A stretch of 64,000 bases of DNA. Source: UBA1801 sp035353395. Lineage in GTDB: Bacteria > Acidobacteriota > Holophagae > Holophagales > Holophagaceae. The notes beneath the pieces are model-generated. The model ran no database searches. It was not told the origin of the DNA and saw only the letters and a list, made by a program, of their open reading frames with translations. Shown here piece after piece: positions 1 to 10,018 of this stretch. The translations under genes and the position numbers were made by a program. The stretch covers positions 1 to 64,000 of the forward strand of contig DAOPZL010000009.1 in the NCBI GenBank assembly GCA_035353395.1, given 5' to 3'. The first letter of the stretch is position 1, and every line of letters starts with the position of its first letter.

Positions 1-290
1 TTTGCCCCTCCATCGTGGCGGAGTACCGCGAGGTCTTGAACCGCCCCAAGTTCCGTCCGAAGGGTCTGCCGCCCGCGTGGCTGCCGCGCCTACTCCAGGT
101 GGCCTTCCACGAGGCAGAACCGGCCCCCTGGCCTCTGGAAGGGCCGGATCCCGATGACCTGGTGTTCCTGGCCCTGGCGAAGGCAACGGGGGCTGTGCTG
201 GTGACGGGGAACCTGGGGCATTTCCCGGAGGTGATCCGCGAGGGGGTGGTGGTCTACACGCCGTGGGAATACCTGAAGATCAGCGCATGA
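1..290 (+). CDS. PIN-domain protein, C-terminal part (putative toxin-type RNase)
   Basis: The reading frame is open from the left edge, so the start lies outside the window; the first visible residues (CPSIVAEYREVL) already match the interior of PIN proteins. The visible part has the EYREVL.RPKF helix and a DPDDLVFLALAKATGA segment followed by LVTGN, which fits the conserved acidic positions and the T/SxN strand of PIN-fold nucleases of the putative toxin-antitoxin PIN family. Members are metal-dependent RNases often paired with a small antitoxin gene upstream; any partner would be outside the window. The catalytic N-terminal Asp cannot be checked. Confidence 0.75.
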   Translation, partial: CPSIVAEYREVLNRPKFRPKGLPPAWLPRLLQVAFHEAEPAPWPLEGPDPDDLVFLALAKATGAVLVTGNLGHFPEVIREGVVVYTPWEYLKISA

Positions 291-459
291 GGATCTTGGC
301 CGTGATGATGGCGGGATCGTTTTCGTAGTCGAGCTTCGCCAGGTCTGTGACTTTCCCTTTGATCTCTTCAACCTGACCTAATCGCCGGGGTGCCAGAAAT
401 GAGTTGAGACCCGCACCCCTGTTGGAACTTTGTGGGGTCATGGTACCACCCAATGGGTG

Positions 460-1587
460 ATGACCAAGCGACCGCGGCGCTTCGATGTAGGTGGAATCCA
501 GGTGGAGATCGGGCCTCCGATCTCGACGGACGGAGGTTTTGCCATGGGCTATGGCTCGGGCAAGGAGATCGCGGACGTGATCGAGTCGGACAAGCTCTGG
601 CGCAAGGTCCTGGGGGCTCGGGTGCCGCAGATCGATCTCTCGCGCCTGGTCTGCGTTCTCGCGGAAGTGGGCGTGGATCCACTGCGGGTGACGCTTCTGG
701 CCTCGGCGGCAGAGGGCGTGTCGGCGCTGCACCTCGATGGCGATTCCAGGTTGCTGGAGCTGCACGGGAAGCAGGAGGGCGGCGCGTTCAACGGGCACTA
801 CAAGGAATGCGGCTACCACGCGGGGTGGCTGCTGGACGCCTCCGGACGACTGTCCGCGCTCTGGCTCAACGAAGGCAATGCCCACACCGCCGATGGACAG
901 GCCGAGAAGCTGGCCTGGATGCTGGAACAGGGTGTGCGGATCGGCTCGTACCGGGGCGAGGCGGGCATGCCGTCGGCCGGATTGATGAGTGGGCTGGAAG
1001 GCATGGGCGCCACCTATGCGATGAGGTTGCGCAGCAATTCGCGCCTCGACGAGGCCGCGCAGGCCATCTGCCCCGAATTGCCCAAAGTGGGGGGCATCGC
1101 GGCCTTCCGGGAGTTCCAGCATTCCGTGAAATCCTGGGGAACCGAGCGGCGCGTGGGGGTCAAGTTCCAGGTGCCCGAGACGAAGAATGGCGCAGCCGCC
1201 CTGTTCGCCGAGTCCTTCTACTTCGTCACCAACCTGGACGATGCGCCCGCGAAGGTCGTCGAGCACTGCCTCAACCGGGGCGAGGCGGAGGGGCGCTTGG
1301 GCGAATTCGTGGCCGCCTTCGAGCCCACGTTCCGACATGCCGAGATGGCGAAGAACGAAGTCCAGGCGCAGCTTCTGGCGCTGGCCCACAACGTCCTGGT
1401 GGACCTGCGCGCCAGGGTGGACGGCGGCGAGGAACTCAAGCCCCGGCCCAGCCTCAAGCCGATCAAGGGCGAGGGCGGCTGGTCCGTGCTCGCCAACGCC
1501 TTCCTCGACCATGCCCGCAGCCAGGGGTTCCGCCTCGGCCCCCAGCACATCCGGCCCGCCTGGGCCGCTGCCCTCCTCGCGGGCTGA
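460..1587 (+). CDS. IS1380-type DDE transposase, probably degenerate
   Basis: 375 residues from the ATG at 460 (a TTG at 430 is possible). The middle and C-terminal parts fit IS1380-family transposases: LDGDSRLLELHGKQEGG (about 92-108) with the first acidic site, GYH (118-120), GNAHTADG, YFVTNLDDAP (254-263) and RGEAEGRLGEF with the last catalytic Glu near 277. The usual RxDSGF motif carrying the second Asp reads RGEAGM (165-170), so Asp is replaced by Glu. The region ahead of the first acidic site is short for the family (usually about 430-480 residues), suggesting an internal N-terminal deletion. A 9-bp inverted match (430-438 against 1607-1615) is the only hint of element ends. Likely inactive. 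Confidence 0.6.
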   Translation: MTKRPRRFDVGGIQVEIGPPISTDGGFAMGYGSGKEIADVIESDKLWRKVLGARVPQIDLSRLVCVLAEVGVDPLRVTLLASAAEGVSALHLDGDSRLLELHGKQEGGAFNGHYKECGYHAGWLLDASGRLSALWLNEGNAHTADGQAEKLAWMLEQGVRIGSYRGEAGMPSAGLMSGLEGMGATYAMRLRSNSRLDEAAQAICPELPKVGGIAAFREFQHSVKSWGTERRVGVKFQVPETKNGAAALFAESFYFVTNLDDAPAKVVEHCLNRGEAEGRLGEFVAAFEPTFRHAEMAKNEVQAQLLALAHNVLVDLRARVDGGEELKPRPSLKPIKGEGGWSVLANAFLDHARSQGFRLGPQHIRPAWAAALLAG

Positions 1588-2148
1588 AGAACCCCACCGG
1601 AGGCAAACCCCACAACCACCATCTCCCAGTCCCAAACCCGAGCCGAAGGCCTGTTGCCTGCCCCGTGCGCGAAGCCCGTAGCCACTTCGTATCGCTCCGT
1701 GGACAATGAAAAACGCATCAAGATGCCGAGGCGCTTAAGTCAGGTTCATAAAAAAGGCTGGAACCGCGAAAGGTGCGAAATGACGCGAAATGTCAAAAAT
1801 AAGGACGTTATTTTTGCATGCACCTTCATCCCTTTTATTTTTGTTGAAAGTGCATTAAAAAACAAGGATGAAAGAGATGCAAGGGATGGAGGATAAAGGC
1901 GAATCTGTCAAGATCTGAATATTTTCATGGCTAAATAGAAATTATTATATCAAATTAATTGTAAATTGTTAAAAATACTAAATATTTAATGGCAATTTAA
2001 TTAACATAATTGAATTCTCTTGTCCGAGAAATGCCCCGGCGGGGTTGCTTGTGGTGGGACGTGCCTCTGGCGGGATCTCTGGGGTGCTTGGGCCTTGGTT
2101 TGGCGGGGCGGTGGTTGACAGATCGGAACGAGATGGCAGGGTGGGAGA
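1588..2148. other. Gene-free AT-rich intergenic stretch
   Basis: No convincing gene is present. The first 100 bases are GC-rich; from about 1730 to 2030 the sequence turns strongly AT-rich (runs such as aaattattatatc and ttaaaaatactaaatattt), unlike its surroundings. It contains a short GCGAAA repeat cluster (separate entry). The small frames here lack ribosome sites and family resemblance. It separates the transposase from the lytic transglycosylase and probably holds that gene's promoter; I could not assign -35/-10 boxes with confidence. Confidence 0.6.
1760..1795. repeat. GCGAAA short-period repeat cluster
   Basis: GCGAAA occurs at 1766-1771, 1775-1780 and 1785-1790, spaced 9-10 bases apart, inside an otherwise AT-rich stretch. 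A related GCGAAT cluster lies at 3995-4082 beyond the next gene. The similarity (both start ccgcgaa.gg.gcgaa) suggests copies of one intergenic repeat. Confidence 0.45.
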
Positions 2149-3951
2149 ATGATGTCGTTCACGAACTGTCGCGCGTATCCGGTGATGATCTGCCTCGCAC
2201 TGGGGGGCGTGCCCGGGGAGGCCTCCCGCATGGCCGCGCACCCCGCGGTTCCCGCCACGCCTCGCGCGGGGTACGTTCAGATCGATCCCGCCTGGTCCCT
2301 GAAGGGGGGGATGATCACCGGAGGGTTCCTGGGGCCCGAGGCCCGGGCCGAATGGCCTGCGTGGATGCAGGCCCTGGTCGCCGGCCGGGAGGGGGTCTCC
2401 TCCGAGGAGCTGGGGCGCGCGGACCTCTACAAGATTCCCGACGCCTTCCTGGCGCGGGGGCTCAAGGTCCTGGAGGCCAACCGGGTCTTCCTGCCCGGGA
2501 TCCTGCGGCAGGCGACGGCCATCGGCTACACGGCGAGGGCGGCGGAGTGGCAGGCGGCCAAGCGCGCCTACCAGATCGCCTACCTGAAGGCGGCCGGACT
2601 GCCCGTGCAGGATCCGCTCACCTGCTCCCGGCTGCTGACGCAGCTGGCCTACCGCAACGAGTTCGAACTCGTCCGGCGGTCCCTTCGCTCGGCCGGCTTC
2701 CCCCAGGCCGCCACAGCCTCCTTCCTCCGCCTGCTGGACATGCGGGAGGGCCTCGCCGCCCCCTCGGAAGCCTGGGTCCTGGACCGCACCCGGCCGGTCT
2801 CCGAGCGATGGGTCGTCCTCCGGACCCTGAAGCGCCCGGAGCATCCCGAAAGGCTCCTGGAGGCCTTCCGGGGAACTGATCACCTGGACCTGGCGGTCCA
2901 TCATGCGGTGGCCAAGGGGTGGATCCCGCGCGACAGTCCGCTGGTCCAGGAGGCTACCCAGGTGCGGAAGCAGCCGGACGAGGCCTCCCTCTGGTTCCTG
3001 GACCGCCCGGAGGAGCAGGTCTCGGATCTCCTCTGGATGCGTGCCGTGGACGCCCTCAAGGCCGGGGAGAAGCCCGCGGCCGCGGCCCACGCGAAGGCTC
3101 TCCTGGAAGGCTATCCCGGATCCTACTACGCCGGCCACGCCCGCTTCCTGCTCGCCGGCCTCGAACCCGCGGCCGCCCCGGCGCCGCAACCGTTCCTGGG
3201 CATCCCCGGCGACATCACGATCCTGAACGCGAAGAGCCTCCTGGGACGCCTGCGGCCCGTGGAGAACGCCTGGCCCGAGCGCATGCGCGCGCTCGCGGCG
3301 CGCAACCGCTTCGACCTGGTCCTCGCCCAGGCGGATCCCGTGAAGGAGGAGGCCGTCTTCCTGAGGGCCGCGCACCTGGCCGGCCAGCAGGATCTCGTGG
3401 CGCGCTACGAGGCCCTGGAGGGCCGGTGCGCCCCGGAAACTGTGCCGTTCCTGTTCCCGCTCCGCCTGGCGCCCCTCGTGGAGCGCCTGATCCGGGAGGA
3501 AGGGCTGGCTGGTTCCGTGGATCCCGCGTTCGTCCTGGCCATGATCAAGAACGAGAGCATCTTCCAGCCCTCCGCCCGGTCGGGCGCCAACGCCTACGGG
3601 ATCATGCAGGTCCTCAGGCCGACCTTCGTCCGGATGGTGGGCGCGAAACCGGACATCCTCGACCCGGAGACGAACATCCGGGCGGGCCTCCGCTACTACA
3701 GGACCATCATCAGGACGGCCCAGCTGGAGTCCCTTCCCGACGAGGTCCGCATGCTCTACATCCTGGCCGGCTACCACGCCGGGGAAGGGCGGGCGCGCCG
3801 CTGGCGGACCGCCATCGAGGCGCGGCTCCAGGGGAGGACCACGCCCGTGGAGACGGTGCTGCGCATCGAGTCCGTTCCGATCTCCTCCACGCGCCACTAC
3901 ATCCTCAGGGCCCTCGGCGACCGCGAGCTGTTCAGGCACTTCCTGGACTGA
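2149..3951 (+). CDS. Soluble-type lytic murein transglycosylase (SLT domain)
   Basis: 600 residues; two adjacent ATGs at 2149/2152 follow gggaga. The C-terminal domain (about 440-580) is a Slt70-type GH23 fold: AMIKNES carries the catalytic Glu, followed by AYGIMQVLRPT, DPETNIRAGLRYY and LAGYHAGEGRARRW, which correspond to the GxMQ, N-x-G and AYNAG motifs. The N-terminal 430 residues are helical and repeat-like, as in the superhelical U domain of Slt proteins. The first 25 residues are a possible signal peptide ending near GEAS. The role is cleavage of the MurNAc-GlcNAc bond of peptidoglycan in the periplasm, giving anhydro-muropeptides. It stands alone, convergent with ppdK. Confidence 0.88.
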   Translation: MMSFTNCRAYPVMICLALGGVPGEASRMAAHPAVPATPRAGYVQIDPAWSLKGGMITGGFLGPEARAEWPAWMQALVAGREGVSSEELGRADLYKIPDAFLARGLKVLEANRVFLPGILRQATAIGYTARAAEWQAAKRAYQIAYLKAAGLPVQDPLTCSRLLTQLAYRNEFELVRRSLRSAGFPQAATASFLRLLDMREGLAAPSEAWVLDRTRPVSERWVVLRTLKRPEHPERLLEAFRGTDHLDLAVHHAVAKGWIPRDSPLVQEATQVRKQPDEASLWFLDRPEEQVSDLLWMRAVDALKAGEKPAAAAHAKALLEGYPGSYYAGHARFLLAGLEPAAAPAPQPFLGIPGDITILNAKSLLGRLRPVENAWPERMRALAARNRFDLVLAQADPVKEEAVFLRAAHLAGQQDLVARYEALEGRCAPETVPFLFPLRLAPLVERLIREEGLAGSVDPAFVLAMIKNESIFQPSARSGANAYGIMQVLRPTFVRMVGAKPDILDPETNIRAGLRYYRTIIRTAQLESLPDEVRMLYILAGYHAGEGRARRWRTAIEARLQGRTTPVETVLRIESVPISSTRHYILRALGDRELFRHFLD

Positions 3952-3993
3952 GCCGGGATCGCGCATTCCTGCCTCGCAAGAAGAAGACGGAGC

Positions 3994-4082
3994 CGCGAAT
4001 GGCGCGAATACGCGCTGCGCTTGCGCGAATGAAGAGCCGTGGGGCGCACGGCGGGATCCCTGCTGCCTTCGCGTTCATTCGC
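3994..4082. repeat. GCGAAT intergenic repeat cluster
   Basis: GCGAAT occurs at 3995-4000, 4004-4009 and 4025-4030, with the reverse complement ATTCGC at 4077-4082. It resembles the cluster at 1760-1795. The forward and reverse copies could fold, but no strong terminator-like stem with a U tract is present here. Confidence 0.4.
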
Positions 4083-4125
4083 GGATCCAGACGCGGGTTT
4101 TCGGCCCAGGCGGAGGCCAGCCATG

Positions 4126-4153
4126 AAAAAGGCCCGCCTCGCGGCGGGCCTTT
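4126..4153 (-). terminator. Rho-independent terminator of ppdK
   Basis: An 8-bp GC stem, ggcccgcc (4131-4138) and ggcgggcc (4143-4150), with a 4-base loop. On the minus strand it is followed by five T (4126-4130). It lies about 20 bases after the ppdK stop. The plus-strand side has only three T, so it serves mainly the minus strand. Confidence 0.85.
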
Positions 4154-4174
4154 CGTTGCGATGATTCGGAAGGA

Positions 4175-6898
<2,724 letters not shown>

Positions 6899-7097
6899 GG
6901 GGTTCCTCGTGTGAACCTTCAGAATAACGAGGTCCCACAAAAGGAAAGAGACTTGATTATCAAAACCAATTCCCCGCCATTCTAAGCCTCGCTCATTTCC
7001 TGGCCTGTGGGCAATGAGCAAACGATCACATTTATTTAAGATCATGCCTGTGAGAGAATAGCCAATTCGCGTCGTGAAGACGCCAAGGAGCGATTCA

Positions 7098-7913
7098 ATG
7101 ATCCAGACGAAGCGCAGGGGAGAACAACCCGCGGGAAGACCGTCCAGGAATGATCATAAGCCCACGGAGCGGAAACCCGCTCGGTCCGTTTCGAGAATCG
7201 CGTCGGGCGGCGAGCGCCTGCAGAAGATCCTGGCCGCGGCGGGGATCGCGAGCCGCCGGGCCTGCGAGCAGGTCATCCTGGACGGGCGGGTGCAGGTGAA
7301 CGGCAGGACCGTGACGGAGCTGGGCACCCGAGCGGATCCAGGCAGGGACGAGATCACCGTGGATCTCGTGCCGATCCGCAGGGAGCCGCACGTCTACATC
7401 CTGATGAACAAGCCCAAGGGCTACGTGACGACGGTCAAGGACGAGGATGGCCGGCCGACGGTCATGGCGCTGCTCCACGGGGTGGAGGCCAGGGTCTATC
7501 CCGTGGGTCGCCTGGACTTCAATTCGGAAGGGCTGCTGCTCATGACCAACGACGGGGACCTGGCCCAGCGCCTCACGGACCCCGACAACCACGTCCCCAA
7601 GATCTACCTCGTGAAGGTCTACCGGATGCCGAAGCCGGAAACCCTGGACGAGCTGCGGGGCGGGTTCCGCCTGGACGGCCGCCGGCTGAAGCCCTGCGGC
7701 ATCGAGGTCTTCGAGAAGGCCGACAATCCGTGGCTGAAGGTCACCCTGACGGAAGGGAAGAACCAGCAGATCCGCCGGATGTTCGGCGCCGTCGGACACC
7801 CCGTCTCCAAGCTGAAGCGCGTCCAGTTCGGTCCCCTCGACGACCCCTCCCTGAAGCCCGGAGCCTGGCGCTTCCTGTCCGCGAACGAGCTGGCGCTGCT
7901 GAAAAACCTCTGA
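7098..7913 (+). CDS. rRNA pseudouridine synthase, RsuA/RluB family
   Basis: 271 residues. The ATG at 7098 is chosen over the GTG at 7074 because aaggag ends 7 bases before it. An N-terminal basic tail (1-35) is followed by an S4 RNA-binding domain (about 38-85, RLQKILAAAGIASRRACEQVI) and the catalytic domain: LMNKPKGYV (102-110), VGRLDFNSEGLL with the catalytic Asp at about 140, and NQQIRRMFGAVGHPV near 225. Members convert a uridine in 16S or 23S rRNA to pseudouridine; the lysine-rich extension and sequence resemble RluB (23S U2605) more than RsuA, but the exact target is inference. Convergent with the MarC-type gene, 4 bases apart. Confidence 0.92.
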   Translation: MIQTKRRGEQPAGRPSRNDHKPTERKPARSVSRIASGGERLQKILAAAGIASRRACEQVILDGRVQVNGRTVTELGTRADPGRDEITVDLVPIRREPHVYILMNKPKGYVTTVKDEDGRPTVMALLHGVEARVYPVGRLDFNSEGLLLMTNDGDLAQRLTDPDNHVPKIYLVKVYRMPKPETLDELRGGFRLDGRRLKPCGIEVFEKADNPWLKVTLTEGKNQQIRRMFGAVGHPVSKLKRVQFGPLDDPSLKPGAWRFLSANELALLKNL

Positions 7914-7917
7914 ACCG

Positions 7918-8547
7918 TCAGCGCTGCATGAACATCATCACGCCGTCGGCGACGAACTGGACGGCGATGGCCGCCAGCAGGAGGCCCATGATGCGCTCGA
8001 GCACGGCGAGCCCGGTGGTGCCGAGCAGGCGGGTCAGGCGCGCGGCCGCCCGCAGGAGCAGGTAGGCCACCAGGCAGGTGACGGCGATGGAGGCCACCAC
8101 GGGGATGGCGTAGCTCCAGTGCGGGCCGCGGGCCGCGAGGACCATGGCGGTGGCGATGGAGCCCGGCCCGGCCAGGAGGGGCATGGCCAGGGGCACCACG
8201 GCCACGTCCTCCTTGGCCTCGCTCTCGTGGGTCTCCTCGGGCGAGGAACGCGTGCGCGAGGGCTGGGCGCGCAGCATGTCCGTGGAGGTCATGAGCAGCA
8301 GGATCCCCCCGGCGACCTTCAGGGCGCTCATGGAGATCCCGAAGAGCTTGAAGACGAAGCTGCCGAAGAGCGTGAAGAAGGTCATCAGGCCGAAGGCGAG
8401 GAGGGTGGCGCGCCGCGCCGTGTCCCGGCGCTTCTCGGGCGTGTCGCTGGCCGTGATGGCCATGAAGATCGGAAGCAGCCCCAGGGGATCCATGATGAAG
8501 AACACGGCGGGGAACGTGACCAGGGCGAAACGCAGGTATTCGTTCAC
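7918..8547 (-). CDS. MarC-family integral membrane protein
   Basis: 209 residues, GTG start at 8547 with GGAG about 7 bases upstream. Six hydrophobic segments are visible; the N-terminal FPAVFFIMDPLGLLPIFMAIT contains the family DPxGxxPxF motif, repeated in the second half as PLAMPLLAGPGSIATAM. Between the halves is a charged cytoplasmic loop (about 95-115, SRTRSSPEETHESEAKED). MarC/YchE/YhgN proteins are inner-membrane proteins of unclear transport function; the old link to multiple antibiotic resistance was not upheld. It diverges from the MBL-fold gene across 87 bases. Confidence 0.9.
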   Translation of the reverse strand: MNEYLRFALVTFPAVFFIMDPLGLLPIFMAITASDTPEKRRDTARRATLLAFGLMTFFTLFGSFVFKLFGISMSALKVAGGILLLMTSTDMLRAQPSRTRSSPEETHESEAKEDVAVVPLAMPLLAGPGSIATAMVLAARGPHWSYAIPVVASIAVTCLVAYLLLRAAARLTRLLGTTGLAVLERIMGLLLAAIAVQFVADGVMMFMQR

Positions 8548-8634
8548 GAGGCGGCTCCATCATGTCGGTGCAGATGGAAACGGTAGCAGAATAGTGGATC
8601 CCCCGACCCTGCGGGGAGCGCCCTGGAGACCATC

Positions 8635-9258
8635 ATGCTCAGATTCGAGACCTTCCCGGTGGGGCCGATTTCCGCGAACTGCGTCCTGGTGTGGGATCCC
8701 GAGCTGGGCACCGGGGTGGTGGTCGATCCGGGGGAGGAGGCCGGACGGATCCGGGGGCGCGTGGCGGACCTGGGCTTCAGGGTGACCGCCATCCTCCAGA
8801 CCCATGCCCACTTCGACCACCTGGGGGCCGCGAAGGAACTCCAGGATGCCTGGCGGTGCCCCGTCCTCCTCCACCCCCTGGACACCTACCTGGTCGAGAC
8901 CCTGGACATGCAGACCGGACTCTTCGGCATGGCGCCGGTGCCCGCTCCCGTGACGACGGAACTCGGCCCCGGCGAGGTTCACCACGGCCTGAGGACGCTG
9001 CACACGCCGGGACACACGCCGGGGTCCTGCTGTTTCCTGGGGGAGTTCGACCAGGGGCCCGTCCTCATCTCCGGCGACACCCTCTTCCAGGGAGGGGTCG
9101 GCCGCACGGACCTCTGGGGAGGACGCTGGGACCAGCTGGAAGCCAGCATCCGGCGGGAACTCTATACCCTCGAGGACAGGACCCTGGTCCTGCCCGGACA
9201 CGGACCCTTCACCACCATCGGGGAAGAGGCGGAGGCGAACCCCTTCGTGACGCGCTGA
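8635..9258 (+). CDS. MBL-fold metallohydrolase (glyoxalase II-like)
   Basis: 207 residues; the ATG follows ggagaccatc. The metal site HxHxDH is intact (THAHFDHLG, His57/His59/Asp61/His62), with further ligands in HTPGHTPGSCCF (about 122-133), SGDTLFQGGVGRTD and a C-terminal PGHGP. This is the arrangement of small YcbL/glyoxalase-II-like hydrolases. The chemistry is thiolester or related ester hydrolysis in the cytoplasm; the true substrate cannot be read from sequence. No C-terminal glutathione-binding domain is present, so classical GloB is unlikely. Convergent with the SDR gene, 12 bases apart. Confidence 0.88.
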   Translation: MLRFETFPVGPISANCVLVWDPELGTGVVVDPGEEAGRIRGRVADLGFRVTAILQTHAHFDHLGAAKELQDAWRCPVLLHPLDTYLVETLDMQTGLFGMAPVPAPVTTELGPGEVHHGLRTLHTPGHTPGSCCFLGEFDQGPVLISGDTLFQGGVGRTDLWGGRWDQLEASIRRELYTLEDRTLVLPGHGPFTTIGEEAEANPFVTR

Positions 9259-9270
9259 TCCGCGGGGCGT

Positions 9271-10005
9271 TCACAGCCATCTCCTCCCGCCGTCGAGGGT
9301 GAGGATCTCGCCGGTGAGGTAGGGGCTCCCGGCGGCGTAGCGGAGGGCCCGGACCAGGTCCCCCGGGCTGCCCAGCCGCTTCAGGAGGCTGCGCTCCACA
9401 AGGAAGGACGGATCGCGCCCCTCCTCGGGGAGCATGGTCCCGATGGCGTGGCCGACCACGCGCACCCTGGGCGCCAGCAGGCCCGCGAGGGCGGGGACGA
9501 GGGAGGCGAGGCCGGCCTTGGCGGCCGAGTAGGGCAGGTGCTTCCTGAAGGGCCGGTGGATGGCCGTGTCCAGGATGAGCTGCAGGGAACCGCCTTCCGC
9601 GATCCGGGGCCCGACGGCCTGGGAGACCAGCAGGGGGAAGCTGAGATTGACGCGCCAAGTGTCGGCCAGGCCGGCGGGATCCCAAGCCCCGAACGGGCTT
9701 TCGGGGAAGGTCCCCGCCACGAGCACTGCCGCGTCCAGGGTTATGCCCATGTCCCCCAAGCATTTCAAATCTGCCATCATCTTTGGAACAAGCTCGGGAT
9801 CGTCGGCATTCCATTCGAATGTTCTCACTCGGGTTCGCCTTGATAGTGATTCAAGCCAGTCGGACGCTCCGTCCCAGGGCCTCGAGCTTGTCAGTATCAG
9901 TCGATGGTCCTCTGCGAGGGCTTCGGCGATGGCACGCCCCAGCCGGTTCCGGCCTCCGACCAGGAGCCACCAGGCATTCTGTCTTTCCACAATCCCTCCA
10001 CGCAT
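9271..10005 (-). CDS. Short-chain dehydrogenase/reductase (SDR)
   Basis: 244 residues if the ATG at 10005 is used; a GTG about 15 bases further in, after ggaggg, is an equally good start. Rossmann start LLVGGRNRLGRAIAEAL (modified TGxxxGxG), NADDPEL, DAAVLVAGTFPE (NNAG position), NLSFPLLVSQAV, then a catalytic YSAAKAGLASLV (YxxxK) preceded by LILDTAIHRPF, and SPYLTGEILTLDGGRRW at the end. These fit classical SDRs with NAD(P)H; substrate unknown. The active-site Ser is not obvious in the usual spot (LILDTA), a mild oddity. The start region lies head-to-head with the phosphatase gene, only about 13-30 bases apart. Confidence 0.82.
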   Translation of the reverse strand: MRGGIVERQNAWWLLVGGRNRLGRAIAEALAEDHRLILTSSRPWDGASDWLESLSRRTRVRTFEWNADDPELVPKMMADLKCLGDMGITLDAAVLVAGTFPESPFGAWDPAGLADTWRVNLSFPLLVSQAVGPRIAEGGSLQLILDTAIHRPFRKHLPYSAAKAGLASLVPALAGLLAPRVRVVGHAIGTMLPEEGRDPSFLVERSLLKRLGSPGDLVRALRYAAGSPYLTGEILTLDGGRRWL

Positions 10006-10018
10006 TCTCCAGGCTACC

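Noticed and set aside
280..1635. Long minus-strand open frame opposite the transposase
   Set aside because: No ribosome site or family resemblance; the plus strand carries IS1380 motifs.
1654..1896. Small plus-strand frame of 80 codons in the AT-rich gap
   Set aside because: No ribosome site, composition spans the GC/AT border, and it reads through the GCGAAA repeat.
2114..2142. TTGACA box as promoter of the lytic transglycosylase
   Set aside because: The -35 hexamer is perfect, but the expected -10 position is GC-rich (agggtg) and the start codon is too close.
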